Shown here piece after piece: positions 1-7,382 of a stretch of 64,000 nt of DNA; the stretch's first letter is position 1, and every line of letters begins with the position of its first letter. Both the position numbers and the translations under genes were made by a program. The DNA lies in contig NZ_FMXR01000004.1 in the NCBI RefSeq assembly GCF_900104415.1, forward strand, positions 1-64,000, given 5' to 3'. This DNA is from Eubacterium oxidoreducens (GTDB lineage Bacteria; Bacillota; Clostridia; Lachnospirales; Lachnospiraceae). The notes beneath the pieces are model-generated. The model ran no database searches. It worked only from the letters and a program-made list of their open reading frames with translations, and was not told where the DNA came from.

Positions 1-150
1 ATAAGTGAGACCGCATTCTTTACACTTGTTGATAATCTCACCTACAGTTGTTTTTGATACATCGGTAGCTTCAGCAATCTCACGGTATGTAAGATGCATT
101 TCCTTCAAGCGAAGGATTTCTGTAATTATCATTGGTTCTAGACACCTCAT
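1..150 (-). CDS. istA: IS21-family transposase IstA, N-terminal fragment
   Basis: Fifty N-terminal codons are visible before the gene leaves the window. The start ATG at 150 has a GGAGG site at 158-162 seven bases upstream; an alternative ATG at 155 hits a stop at once. The peptide contains a helix-turn-helix of the type LTYREIAEATDVSKTTVGEI, as at the N-terminus of IstA, followed by the start of a Cys-containing segment (KCKECGL). IstA is the DDE recombinase that acts with the IstB ATPase. The catalytic core lies outside the window, so integrity cannot be judged. Confidence 0.8.
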   Translation of the reverse strand, partial: MRCLEPMIITEILRLKEMHLTYREIAEATDVSKTTVGEIINKCKECGLTY

Positions 151-164
151 TTCATTACCTCCTT

Positions 165-186
165 AGAATGTATATACATACATTCT
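165..186. promoter_or_regulatory. Inverted repeat upstream of istA
   Basis: The arms AGAATGTAT (165-173) and ATACATTCT (178-186) are perfect reverse complements separated by four bases, immediately upstream of the istA ribosome site. The position suits a self-binding or operator site. The function is inferred. Confidence 0.45.
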
Positions 187-211
187 AAGAAAGCGATTTT
201 AAGATGTCATC

Positions 212-324
212 TTGTCCGGATAATTTAGGAACGTTGTCCGTAAGTTATAGGAATGCTTGTCCGGATATTTTAAGAATGTTTGTCCGAGTGTTATAAGAAT
301 GCTGTCCGGATGTTGCAAGAATCA
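212..324. repeat. Five-copy 22-23 bp direct repeat at the IS21 end
   Basis: TTGTCCG or CTGTCCG begins at 212, 234, 257, 280 and 302, giving periods of 22, 23, 23 and 22 bp. The second half of each unit follows TTATA/TTTTA-nGAATG with drift. The last unit ends at the junction with the IS200 remnant. These are read as transposase-binding repeats of the IS21 terminus. Confidence 0.75.
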
Positions 325-326
325 TC

Positions 327-581
327 AGTATACCTCCGAAACTAAGTGTTTCACAGTTTATGGGGTATTTAAAAGGGAAAAGTGCATTGATGATATTTGA
401 TAAGCACGCAAACTTGAAGTATAAGTTTGGAAACAGACATTTTTGGGCAGAAGGATACTATGTGAGCACAGTAGGACTTAATGAAGCAACAATAAAGAAG
501 TATATTCAGGAACAGGAAAAACATGATATAGCAATGGATAAATTGAGTGTGAAAGAGTACGAAGACCCCTTCAAGGGGTAG
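327..581 (+). pseudogene. tnpA: IS200-type transposase TnpA (Y1 HUH family), 5'-truncated
   Basis: Homology to IS200 TnpA starts at base 327 (SIPPKLSVSQFMGYLKGK) with no start codon of its own and continues in frame to the stop at 581. The ATG at 360 is an internal methionine. The retained part includes the FWAEGYYVSTVG segment that carries the nucleophilic tyrosine, but the HUH metal-binding motif, which lies further upstream in the family, is lost. The remnant should be inactive. The upstream half may lie on the far side of the IS21 element. Confidence 0.8.
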
Positions 582-651
582 CCGGTATTACAAACGCCCT
601 TTTAAGGGCTGTGACGAGTCAAGGGCGTTAAAGGCTTGAACAAAGTGAAAG

Positions 652-723
652 CCAGCGTCTTTAGGCGCTGGCCGGTAACGGCCCCCTTATAGGGGCGAGC
701 AAACCACCCGTTGGACGGGTGGT
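652..723. repeat. Hairpin cluster at the IS200 right end
   Basis: Three stem-loops follow one another: CCAGCG...CGCTGG (652-671), GCCCC-TTATA-GGGGC (around 681-696) and ACCACCCG/CGGGTGGT (703-723). Subterminal imperfect hairpins are the substrate recognised by HUH transposases of this family. They are much richer in GC than the surrounding DNA. Confidence 0.65.
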
Positions 724-785
724 CATGATTAATACTAGAATTGAAGACATAGAATCATTCAATTCTAAATCTAGGAGGAATCTAA

Positions 786-2255
786 GTGAAATTGATAAAA
801 AAAATAGAAGAAAGAAATAAATTGTATTTCATAACGATTATTCTTATATTCTTGTTATTAATTTTAATGAAACCTACGGATACACAGGCTGCATCAAAAA
901 TTTCTTTATACTATGGAAATAATGTAACAATGAATTCCGTAGGAATTAATAAAAAACTAAACTGGACGAGTCAAGACACATCGATAATAAAGATAAATGG
1001 AAATAAAATAAAAGCTGTAGGAATCGGGAAAACATACCTTACAGCAACAAAAAATGGAAAAACGGTAAAGAAGAAAATCGTTGTTAAAAAAGCTAAATAT
1101 GTACTGAGTAAAAATAAATTAACCATAAATCTTAAATCCTCTAAGAAGATTACAGGAAAATATTATGGAACAATGTCGAAGAAGATTACTTATCAGTCTT
1201 CAAATAAAAAAGTTGCAACGGTTACCAAAAATGGAAAGGTGAAAGCAAAAAAAACCGGAACAAGCAAAATTAAAGTAACTACGTCCGATCAAAAAACACA
1301 AACGGTAAAAGTTAAAGTTGTGAATCCTTATCCTATTACATTAACTTCAGAGACGAAAAAGATGTTTGTGGGTAAGAAAGTAACGGTTCCATTAACAACA
1401 GCGAGTAAAAAATATATAAGTCACTTCACATTTAGCTCAAGTAACAAAAGTGTTGCAACGGTAAGTAAAAAAGGCGTGATTACAGCAAAAAAACGTGGAA
1501 CAACAACCATTACAATAAAAAGTGATTATGAAACAAAAAAAATAACGCTTACAGTATATAATAATATAGACATGAGCTCCGCTAATTTTATTGCGCACAG
1601 AGGCTATCATGAGTATTATATTGAGAATACATTAGCGGCATATATTGCAGCTGTAGGAAAAGGTTATTATGGAGCAGAAACCGATGTGCAATCTACCAGC
1701 GATGGCGTATTTGTCCTAAGTCATAATACAAATCTTAAAAATACATATGGTATAGATGCTGAAATATCTGATTATACCTATGAAGAGTTAAAAGAACTTA
1801 CTTCAAATGAATCAGAAAATGAGCAAATAACTACCTTGCAGGAGTATTTAAATCTAATGTCAAAGACCGATATGTGCCCGTTTGTTGAAATAAAGAGTAC
1901 GATAACAGATGAACAAATCGGCGAAATTGTTGATATGGTAGAAGAGTATGGTCTTAAAGATGTGACGTATTTTACGGCAACAAGTTGGAAAAATGCGGTG
2001 TATCTAAGAGAATATGATGATACGATTAATGTTCGCTATATAACTTCTTCGGCATCTCCTGATCTTGATGCTCTTGAATATTACAATATGGGAATCACAT
2101 GGAAATATACGGTAGCTTTAAATCATCCTGAAATAGTAAATGAGATGAACGAAAGAAAAATCAGTATTTCTGTATATTCCGTAACATCAAAATATAAAGT
2201 TGACGATCTAATTAATTGCGGAATTAATGTTATTTCAACTGATACATTGTTTTAA
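786..2255 (+). CDS. Secreted Ig-like (Big2) repeat protein with C-terminal glycerophosphodiester phosphodiesterase domain
   Basis: The gene starts at a GTG preceded by AGGAGG. Residues 1-36 form a signal or anchor segment with a long hydrophobic run ending in TQAAS. Residues of about 37-260 are Lys/Thr-rich Ig-like repeats with the SSNKKVATVTKNGKVKAKK type signature of Big2 domains. The C-terminal domain begins about residue 268 and has the GDPD hallmarks: HRG near 271, ENT, ETDV near 298-301, DGVFVLSHN with His near 313, and EIK. GDPDs hydrolyse glycerophosphodiesters to glycerol-3-phosphate and an alcohol. Family-typical Pro before ENT and Asp after the second His are replaced (IENT, HN). 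It is probably surface-located, acting on phospholipid headgroups or teichoic-acid-like polymers; the substrate is not determinable here. Confidence 0.85.
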   Translation: MKLIKKIEERNKLYFITIILIFLLLILMKPTDTQAASKISLYYGNNVTMNSVGINKKLNWTSQDTSIIKINGNKIKAVGIGKTYLTATKNGKTVKKKIVVKKAKYVLSKNKLTINLKSSKKITGKYYGTMSKKITYQSSNKKVATVTKNGKVKAKKTGTSKIKVTTSDQKTQTVKVKVVNPYPITLTSETKKMFVGKKVTVPLTTASKKYISHFTFSSSNKSVATVSKKGVITAKKRGTTTITIKSDYETKKITLTVYNNIDMSSANFIAHRGYHEYYIENTLAAYIAAVGKGYYGAETDVQSTSDGVFVLSHNTNLKNTYGIDAEISDYTYEELKELTSNESENEQITTLQEYLNLMSKTDMCPFVEIKSTITDEQIGEIVDMVEEYGLKDVTYFTATSWKNAVYLREYDDTINVRYITSSASPDLDALEYYNMGITWKYTVALNHPEIVNEMNERKISISVYSVTSKYKVDDLINCGINVISTDTLF

Positions 2256-2268
2256 CTCAGTCGGCGCG

Positions 2269-2290
2269 CAAGACTCGCGAGCGAGTCTTG
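2269..2290. repeat. Perfect 10-bp palindrome
   Basis: CAAGACTCGC (2269-2278) and GCGAGTCTTG (2281-2290) are perfect reverse complements around a two-base centre. It is GC-rich in an AT-rich context and lies directly before the terminator. It is preceded by TCAGTCGGCG, a decamer that recurs at 8152-8161 in front of another small hairpin. Confidence 0.6.
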
Positions 2291-2294
2291 ACCT

Positions 2295-2340
2295 AAAAGT
2301 CGGAGGAATATCCATTATGATGGATTTTCCTCCGGCTTTT
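2295..2340 (+). terminator. Rho-independent terminator after the GDPD gene
   Basis: A long stem formed by AAAAGTCGGAGGAAT...CCAT and its complement ATGG...CCTCCGGCTTTT ends in a T run. Confidence 0.85.
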
Positions 2341-2503
2341 AATATTTAAGAACGATTGGATGAAATTTTGGACTGATGTTTTCGCTTTGGAAAAATTTAT
2401 AAGGTGTATTGTAAGAAACACACAAAAAAACTTAAATACCAAAAGAATTTGAAAAGGATTATTAGCAAATTTTGAAAAAAAGAGAAAATAAACAAAACAA
2501 TAA

Positions 2504-2533
2504 TTGACAAAAAAGTGATAAAGACATTATAAT
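2504..2533 (+). promoter_or_regulatory. Sigma-A type promoter of modA
   Basis: TTGACA at 2504-2509 and TATAAT at 2528-2533 are both perfect consensus, separated by 18 bp. Transcription would start near 2540, about 60 bases before the modA start codon. Confidence 0.8.
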
Positions 2534-2548
2534 AGTCATGTCTTTTGA

Positions 2549-2578
2549 AAAGGAAAGTATGAGAAGATACTTTCCTTT
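2549..2578. promoter_or_regulatory. Dyad between modA promoter and gene, candidate operator or leader hairpin
   Basis: AAAGGAAAGTAT (2549-2560) and ATACTTTCCTTT (2567-2578) are a perfect 12-bp inverted repeat with a six-base loop. It lies just downstream of the predicted transcription start and just before the ribosome site. This placement fits a repressor operator or a 5' RNA hairpin. A ModE-type or other molybdate-responsive regulator is a guess; none is encoded nearby. Confidence 0.55.
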
Positions 2579-2603
2579 AATTTATCAATTGGAGGGTAAA
2601 ATA

Positions 2604-3512
2604 ATGAAAAAAAAGTTAATAAGTGTATTTATGGTAGCAGCATTTGGCGCTTCATTATTAGCAGGATGTGGAAGTAATGCATCAAATGATACGGCAGCAA
2701 CATCCACAACAGAAGGTGCCACATCAGATACAACTGCAACAGAGGATGGCGATAAAACAACAATTACAGTTTTTGCTGCTGCATCTCTTAATACGGTTTT
2801 AGATGAATTAATTGAAATGTACAATGAAACAAATCCGGATATTGAAATTCTTACAAATTATGATAGCTCCGGAACTTTAATGGAACAGATCGAAGAAGGT
2901 GCATCTTGTGATGTATTTTTCTCAGCAGCACAAAAGCAGATGGATCAGCTTCAAGATCAGGACAATCTGGTTGTAGAAGGAACTCGTCATAATGTTGTAA
3001 ATAACCAACTTTGTGTAGTAACATACCCAGATAGCGGAACTGAGGTAACAGGACTTGCAGATCTTAATAAGGCTTCATCTATTGCACTTTGCGATGGAAC
3101 TGTTCCGGTTGGAAAATATACAAGAGTTGCTCTTATGAACAGTGGAGTTCTTGATGAAGTAGAAGATGCTTCCGTTTATACAACACAGGAAGTTTCTGAT
3201 GCGCTTGGCGGTGTAGAAATTAATGAAACAGCCAATGTATCAGCAACAGCATCTGCAGTAGCAGAAGGATCTAATGAAGTTGGTATGGTATATTACTCAG
3301 ATACATATGGTATCGAAGACCAGCTTGAAATCATTGAAGTTGTAAGCTATGATCTTTCAGGAAATATTATTTACCCGGTAGCTCAGATTGCGAATGAAGA
3401 AGCTACAGATGCTCAGTCAGAAGCAGCAGTAGCATTTATCAATTACTTAAAGTCTGACGAAGCTACAAAGGTATTCCAGGAACATTATTTTGATACAGAT
3501 GTAGAAGATTAA
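2604..3512 (+). CDS. modA: Molybdate ABC transporter substrate-binding lipoprotein ModA
   Basis: ModA binds molybdate or tungstate outside the membrane and delivers it to ModBC. The ATG at 2604 follows GGAGGG; a longer in-frame reading from 2538 would add 22 residues and run through the leader dyad, so it is rejected. A lipoprotein signal ends in LLAGC, followed by a Ser/Thr/Asp-rich linker. The mature domain opens with the ModA-typical VFAAASLN and contains YDSSGTL and CDVFFSAA segments of the oxyanion pocket. The length of 302 residues is normal for the family plus linker. First gene of modABC. Confidence 0.93.
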   Translation: MKKKLISVFMVAAFGASLLAGCGSNASNDTAATSTTEGATSDTTATEDGDKTTITVFAAASLNTVLDELIEMYNETNPDIEILTNYDSSGTLMEQIEEGASCDVFFSAAQKQMDQLQDQDNLVVEGTRHNVVNNQLCVVTYPDSGTEVTGLADLNKASSIALCDGTVPVGKYTRVALMNSGVLDEVEDASVYTTQEVSDALGGVEINETANVSATASAVAEGSNEVGMVYYSDTYGIEDQLEIIEVVSYDLSGNIIYPVAQIANEEATDAQSEAAVAFINYLKSDEATKVFQEHYFDTDVED

Positions 3513-3551
3513 ACTGGAAAAATAAAAAAAATATTGTATAATAATACACAT

Positions 3552-3583
3552 AAATAAGGGGCAGTTAAACTGCTCCTTATTTT
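3552..3583 (+). terminator. Stem-loop with T tract between modA and modB
   Basis: AAATAAGGGGCAG and CTGCTCCTTATTT form a stem with one mismatch, followed by TTTT. It probably acts as a partial terminator that keeps the binding protein in excess over the permease. A weak promoter could also lie just upstream (TATAAT in the 3535-3545 stretch). Confidence 0.65.
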
Positions 3584-3606
3584 AACATTGAAAAAGAGGA
3601 TTTTTT

Positions 3607-4311
3607 ATGGAAGACTTAAGTACATTGCTAAGTTCATTGGATTGGAGCCCGCTTTTAATTTCCTTGAAAACGGGAGTTGTAGCGACAATCATTTCGTTTT
3701 TTATAGGAATATTTGCAGCACGCAAAGTAGTACATGCAGGATATAAGGCAAAAGCAATTGCAGACGGTATTCTCACCCTTCCGATGGTATTGCCACCAAC
3801 GGTAGCAGGATTCTTTTTGCTGTTATTATTCAGTAAAAGAAGACCGATAGGTATTTTTTTAAATGAACAATTTGATATTGTTGTAGTTCAGACATGGTTA
3901 GGTTGTGTAGTAGCCGCAACAGTAATAGCATTTCCATTAATGTATCGGAATGCAAGAGCAGCTTTTGAGCAATTAGATGAAAACCTGATTTATGCGGCAA
4001 GAACGCTAGGAATGTCTAATTTAAAAATATTTTGGCGTGTAGTAGTACCAAATGCAGGACCTGGAATTATTTCCGGAACGATTTTGACATTTGCAAGAGC
4101 ACTTGGAGAATATGGAGCAACCTCAATGTTAGCTGGAAATATTCCGGGAAAGACGGGAACGATTTCTCAAAAAATTGCGATGGTTATTCAGGATGGTGAT
4201 TATGTAACAGCTGGAATCTGGGTAATTATTATATTAATCATTGCATTTGGTATAATTGTGACGATGAATATTATCTCCGGTCGGAATTTAAAAAATGTTT
4301 CCCGATGGTAG
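3607..4311 (+). CDS. modB: Molybdate ABC transporter permease ModB
   Basis: This inner-membrane permease is 234 residues long with about five hydrophobic helices. It carries the ModB segments LPMVLPPTVAGFFLLLLF and the EAA-like cytoplasmic loop AARTLGMSNLKIFWRVVVPNA that docks on the ATPase, followed by ALGEYGATSM. It lies between modA and modC, with modC starting 13 bases after its stop. The length and motifs are as expected for an intact ModB. Confidence 0.93.
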   Translation: MEDLSTLLSSLDWSPLLISLKTGVVATIISFFIGIFAARKVVHAGYKAKAIADGILTLPMVLPPTVAGFFLLLLFSKRRPIGIFLNEQFDIVVVQTWLGCVVAATVIAFPLMYRNARAAFEQLDENLIYAARTLGMSNLKIFWRVVVPNAGPGIISGTILTFARALGEYGATSMLAGNIPGKTGTISQKIAMVIQDGDYVTAGIWVIIILIIAFGIIVTMNIISGRNLKNVSRW

Positions 4312-4324
4312 ATTGAGGTGAAAG

Positions 4325-5368
4325 ATGTCTTTAAGTGTTGATATAAAAAAGAAAATTGGTAATTTTAATCTGGATGTCAAATTTGAAGCGGATATAGAAG
4401 TTTTTGCTTTGTTAGGAGCATCCGGATGTGGAAAGAGCATGACGTTGAAATGCATTGCGGGAATTGAAACGCCGGATTCGGGACGCATTGTGTTAAATAA
4501 TACGGTATTGTATGATTCGGAAAAAAGAATTAACCTTCCTCCGCAAAAGAGAAAAGTAGGATATATGTTTCAGGATTATGCATTGTTCCCTAATATGAAT
4601 GTGATGAAAAATATTGCTTCCGGGATGGGCAAAAAGCCAGATCAAAAGGAAATAAAAGAATATATTCGCAGATATCAATTAGAAGGACTGGAAAATCATC
4701 TTCCGAGTCAGTTATCAGGTGGTCAAAAGCAGCGAGTGGCATTGGCGAGAATGTTGGCTTCAAAGCCGGAAATTTTGTTACTTGATGAGCCTTTGTCAGC
4801 GCTAGATAGTCACCTTAAATGGCAGATGGAGGAAGAATTACTAGACCTGTTAAAAGATGTGAAAAAAACAGTACTATTTGTTTCACATAATAGAGATGAA
4901 GTATATCATTTGTGCGATCGTGTTTGCGTAATCGATCGGGGACAGGTAGAGACGATTCAAAAAAAGAAGGAATTCTTTGCAGATCCTAAAACACTTGCGG
5001 CGGCAAGAATTTCAGGTGTTCGAAATATCGAAGAGGCAAAGCGTGGAGGTACTCATGAGATTGAAATTCCGGGATGGAATATGTATTTGCACTTACAAAG
5101 AGAAATTCCGGAAGATGCAAAGTATGTTGGAATTCGAGCGCATTATATAAAAGCAAAGTCAGAATCGCAGCAATGTGAAAATGAGTTTTGTTTTACGGCA
5201 AAACATATATTTGAAGAGCAATTTGAAAGTGAGTTAATTTTGGATGCGGGAACCGGAAAGGAACATTATATTCGACTTTTGATGCCAAAGCAGGAAGTGG
5301 AAAGATTATATAAAGGGAAATATGTATATATCTATTTTCCTGAGGATTCATTATTGTTTCTTCGATAG
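4325..5368 (+). CDS. modC: Molybdate ABC transporter ATPase ModC
   Basis: ModC energises molybdate import. Walker A GASGCGKS is at residues 31-38, the Q-loop in [10 protein letters not shown] near 80-89, the signature LSGGQKQR at 130-137, Walker B ILLLDEP at 150-156, and the switch His in FVSHNRDEV. The C-terminal part of about 120 residues after the ATPase core is the region where ModC proteins carry a TOBE/MOP regulatory domain; here that domain is diverged. A ribosome site GAGGTGAAAG precedes the ATG. The gene ends the operon at a terminator. Confidence 0.92.
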   Translation: MSLSVDIKKKIGNFNLDVKFEADIEVFALLGASGCGKSMTLKCIAGIETPDSGRIVLNNTVLYDSEKRINLPPQKRKVGYMFQDYALFPNMNVMKNIASGMGKKPDQKEIKEYIRRYQLEGLENHLPSQLSGGQKQRVALARMLASKPEILLLDEPLSALDSHLKWQMEEELLDLLKDVKKTVLFVSHNRDEVYHLCDRVCVIDRGQVETIQKKKEFFADPKTLAAARISGVRNIEEAKRGGTHEIEIPGWNMYLHLQREIPEDAKYVGIRAHYIKAKSESQQCENEFCFTAKHIFEEQFESELILDAGTGKEHYIRLLMPKQEVERLYKGKYVYIYFPEDSLLFLR

Positions 5369-5370
5369 TG

Positions 5371-5399
5371 AAAAGGCCATATTTATTATGGTCTTTTTT
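5371..5399 (+). terminator. Terminator of modABC
   Basis: AAAAGGCCATA pairs with TATGGTCTTTT across a short loop and is followed by TT. The 250 bases from here to the next gene are AT-rich, with no other element I can support. Confidence 0.8.
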
Positions 5400-5645
5400 G
5401 TTTGGTCAACCAAGGGACAAACATCGGCAAAACGCGAGAAAAAACAATCTATCTGTAGATGCGGATGAAAGTTTAGTATACAGGACGGAGCGTATAATCT
5501 TAGAGAACAGAAAAATATAATATAGATAAAATTTTATGGATAAATCCTGAAAAATATGAAAGTAGGGATTGCTTATAGTAATAAAGTAGCATAAAATAAA
5601 ACTAGCGATATATGCGAAAATACATAATTGGGAAGGGATTCGATT

Positions 5646-7052
5646 ATGAAAGAGAAAAATAATACGGATAATTTAAAGAAAAATAATGATGGAATGGTGA
5701 TTATCTTTTCTATTATTATTGCGGTTGCAGCAATGTTATTTGAAATTTATTTTATTTTAAATTATTCAAATAGTCTCTTATATGTGGGAGTATTCGCAAT
5801 TATTACATTGATTGCAATTGGAATTTTTACTTCAGAATTGGTAAAGATGCATCATAGAACGATTCATCAGATAATCGATCATTATGAGCAAATTGAAAAA
5901 GCAGAAAAAGCATCTTATCTAATGGAAAGAAAGAGTTTTGGACAGCTAGATCATAATTTTGCATCGATCGATGAAAAAAATAAAAAGTTAATCCAGGAAG
6001 TTATGGCGAATGAAAGGTCTGTTGGTAAAGTTCTTCTCCAAAAGACCAATGCTCGTATAGATGAGATGGAACAAAAGATAAATGAGTTGGTTCCATCTGA
6101 AACTCCGGATATAAAAGAAGAGCTTGAAGTTCAGATTGCATCATTAAAGTCGGATTTGCAAAATGCTCTTAAGGAATTGGAATTGAATCTTCGAAGTGAG
6201 ATTATGAATCATTCCGTTGCCGTTATGCCGGCTCAGACAATGTCTAGCCCGGTTATTACGCAAACAGCGCAAGCTGCTCAACCGGAATTATCAAAAGACC
6301 TTAGTGAAGAAGAATCCCTGATAGAAGTTACTACAGAAATAGAATCACAAGCAGAGAAAGAGGAAGTTTTGGATTTAGAAACTGAGTCCTTAATGGAAGA
6401 GGAAGCAGTAGCACAAGAAGAGTCGTTAGAAGAAACAAAAGTAGTCGAGAAAGAGCCAGAAGTAGAAATAGAAGCAATCGAGAAAGAGCCGGAAGTAGAA
6501 ATAGAAACAATCGAGAAAGAGCCGGAAGTAGAAATAGAAGCAATCGAGAAAGAACCGGAAGTAGAAATAGAAACAGTCGAGAAAGAACCGGAAGTAGAAT
6601 CGGAAACAGTCAAGAAAGAACCGGAAGTAGAAATAGAAGCAATCGAGAAAGAACCGGAAGTAGAAATAGAAACGGCTGAGAAAGAACCGGAAGTAGCAAC
6701 CGAAGCAGCACCAACAATTAAGCCGGTATCAGATGATCCAAATAAGATGATGACACCGGAAGATATAGCAGCTTTATTAGAGGGAGCGAATGCGGCAGCC
6801 GAAGAAACACAGTCGGAGCCGGAAGTAGAAGAAGCACCTGCGATAGAGCCGGTATCGGATGATCCAAATAAGATGATGACACCGGAAGATATAGCGGCTT
6901 TATTAGAGGGAGCGAATGCGGCAGCCGAAGAAACGCAGCCAGAACCGGTAGTAGAGGAACCGGAAGAAGAAAAACCACCTATGCCGGATCTGTCTGATCC
7001 AAATAAGGTAATGACACCGGATGAAATAGCAGCATTATTAGCGAATATGTAA
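5646..7052 (+). CDS. Membrane-anchored repeat protein with coiled coil, Glu-rich tandem repeats and MTPxxIAALL motifs
   Basis: I do not recognise a named family. The ATG at 5646 has an AAGGGA site eight bases upstream; a TTG at 5628 would have none. Two hydrophobic helices (about residues 15-60) are followed by a charged, probably coiled-coil region. Eight 11-residue repeats of the form (V/I)EKEPEVEIE(A/T) then fill 6444-6707. The C-terminus has three DPNKxMTPxxIAALL motifs, two of them within near-identical units of about 41 residues. These motifs resemble the short N-terminal helix of FliM/FliN (LSQEEIDALL). The cytoplasmic tail likely offers multivalent docking sites, which is an inference. 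Confidence 0.75.
   Translation: MKEKNNTDNLKKNNDGMVIIFSIIIAVAAMLFEIYFILNYSNSLLYVGVFAIITLIAIGIFTSELVKMHHRTIHQIIDHYEQIEKAEKASYLMERKSFGQLDHNFASIDEKNKKLIQEVMANERSVGKVLLQKTNARIDEMEQKINELVPSETPDIKEELEVQIASLKSDLQNALKELELNLRSEIMNHSVAVMPAQTMSSPVITQTAQAAQPELSKDLSEEESLIEVTTEIESQAEKEEVLDLETESLMEEEAVAQEESLEETKVVEKEPEVEIEAIEKEPEVEIETIEKEPEVEIEAIEKEPEVEIETVEKEPEVESETVKKEPEVEIEAIEKEPEVEIETAEKEPEVATEAAPTIKPVSDDPNKMMTPEDIAALLEGANAAAEETQSEPEVEEAPAIEPVSDDPNKMMTPEDIAALLEGANAAAEETQPEPVVEEPEEEKPPMPDLSDPNKVMTPDEIAALLANM
6444..6707 (+). repeat. Eight tandem 33-bp coding repeats
   Basis: Each unit encodes EKEPEVEIE plus two variable residues (A/T and I/V). Third-position differences are few, so the array probably expanded recently and may vary in copy number between strains. 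Confidence 0.85.
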
Positions 7053-7064
7053 AGAATATATAAG

Positions 7065-7099
7065 AAAATCGGGGAATAAAAAAAATCCCCGATTTTTTT
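7065..7099 (+). terminator. Terminator after the repeat protein
   Basis: AAAATCGGGGA and TCCCCGATTTTTTT form a strong stem with an A-rich loop and a T tail. Confidence 0.88.
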
Positions 7100-7108
7100 A
7101 AAAAAGGC

Positions 7109-7137
7109 TTGCAAAAGAAAAAGAATTACTATATAAT
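7109..7137 (+). promoter_or_regulatory. Promoter of tRNA-Lys
   Basis: TTGCAA (7109-7114) and TATAAT (7132-7137) are separated by 17 bp and lie about 30 bases before the tRNA. Confidence 0.75.
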
Positions 7138-7173
7138 CTATTTTGTTGTGACAAACAGTGACACAATAAATAA

Positions 7174-7246
7174 GCGCCTCTAGCTCATTTGGTAGAGCAC
7201 CTGACTCTTAATCAGGGTGTGCAGGGTTCGAGCCCCTGGAGGCGCA
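7174..7246 (+). tRNA. tRNA-Lys (anticodon CTT)
   Basis: The cloverleaf is complete. The acceptor GCGCCTC pairs with GAGGCGC, the D arm is GCTC/GAGC, the anticodon arm CCTGA/TCAGG has loop CTCTTAA (anticodon CTT), and the T arm CAGGG/CCCTG encloses TTCGAGC. The discriminator is A at 7246. CCA is not encoded. Confidence 0.96.
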
Positions 7247-7251
7247 TTAAG

Positions 7252-7300
7252 AAAAAACGTTGGTTTCATAGACAATTGAGCTATGGGGTCGGCGTTTTTT
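7252..7300 (+). terminator. Terminator of tRNA-Lys
   Basis: AAAAAACG pairs with CGTTTTTT, and the interior TTGGTTTCATAG/CTATGGGGTCGG extends the stem through several G-U pairs. Confidence 0.8.
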
Positions 7301-7382
7301 ATTTGAAAAAAATTAGCACGAATATCATCTACAAAATTAGCTGGCTCTTTGCAGAGTCAGCTAGTCTTGACTATTAAGACGA

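Larger units (their letters stand above)
1..324 (-). mobile_element. IS21-family insertion sequence, istA-side end (partial)
   Basis: This is the outer end of an IS21-type element whose body continues beyond the left edge. It shows the start of the IstA transposase on the minus strand and, outside it, five tandem TTGTCCG-type units of about 22-23 bp. Multiple terminal repeats serving as transposase-binding sites are known for IS21 ends. The outer boundary is placed near base 324 because homology to a different transposase (IS200 TnpA) begins at base 327. The exact terminus and any target duplication cannot be fixed without the other end. Confidence 0.75.
325..730 (+). mobile_element. IS200/IS605-type element, truncated right part
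   Basis: The segment holds the 3' part of a tnpA gene followed by a run of GC-rich hairpins, the arrangement expected of an IS200-type right end. The left part is missing because the IS21 end abuts it. The right boundary is approximate, just after the terminal hairpin. Confidence 0.7.
2256..2503. other. Intergenic region before modA
   Basis: Beyond the palindrome and terminator near its left end, this stretch is very AT-rich. I see no open reading frame with a ribosome site and no RNA structure until the modA promoter. Confidence 0.6.

Noticed and set aside
212-324. Short CRISPR-like array
   Set aside because: The units abut with no spacers, drift in sequence, and lie at the outer end of an IS21 transposase gene, so they are transposon-end repeats.
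5403-5640. Possible c-di-GMP riboswitch or other leader before the repeat protein
   Set aside because: A few GCAAA-like words are present, but the paired stems and conserved core of a GEMM element are not found.
6278-7114. Long minus-strand Ser-rich reading frame opposite the repeat protein
   Set aside because: It is the complement of the Glu/Val-rich repeats, has no ribosome site, and runs through the terminator.
7189-7377. Reading frame over the tRNA
   Set aside because: It overlaps a complete tRNA-Lys cloverleaf and its terminator and has no protein-like features.
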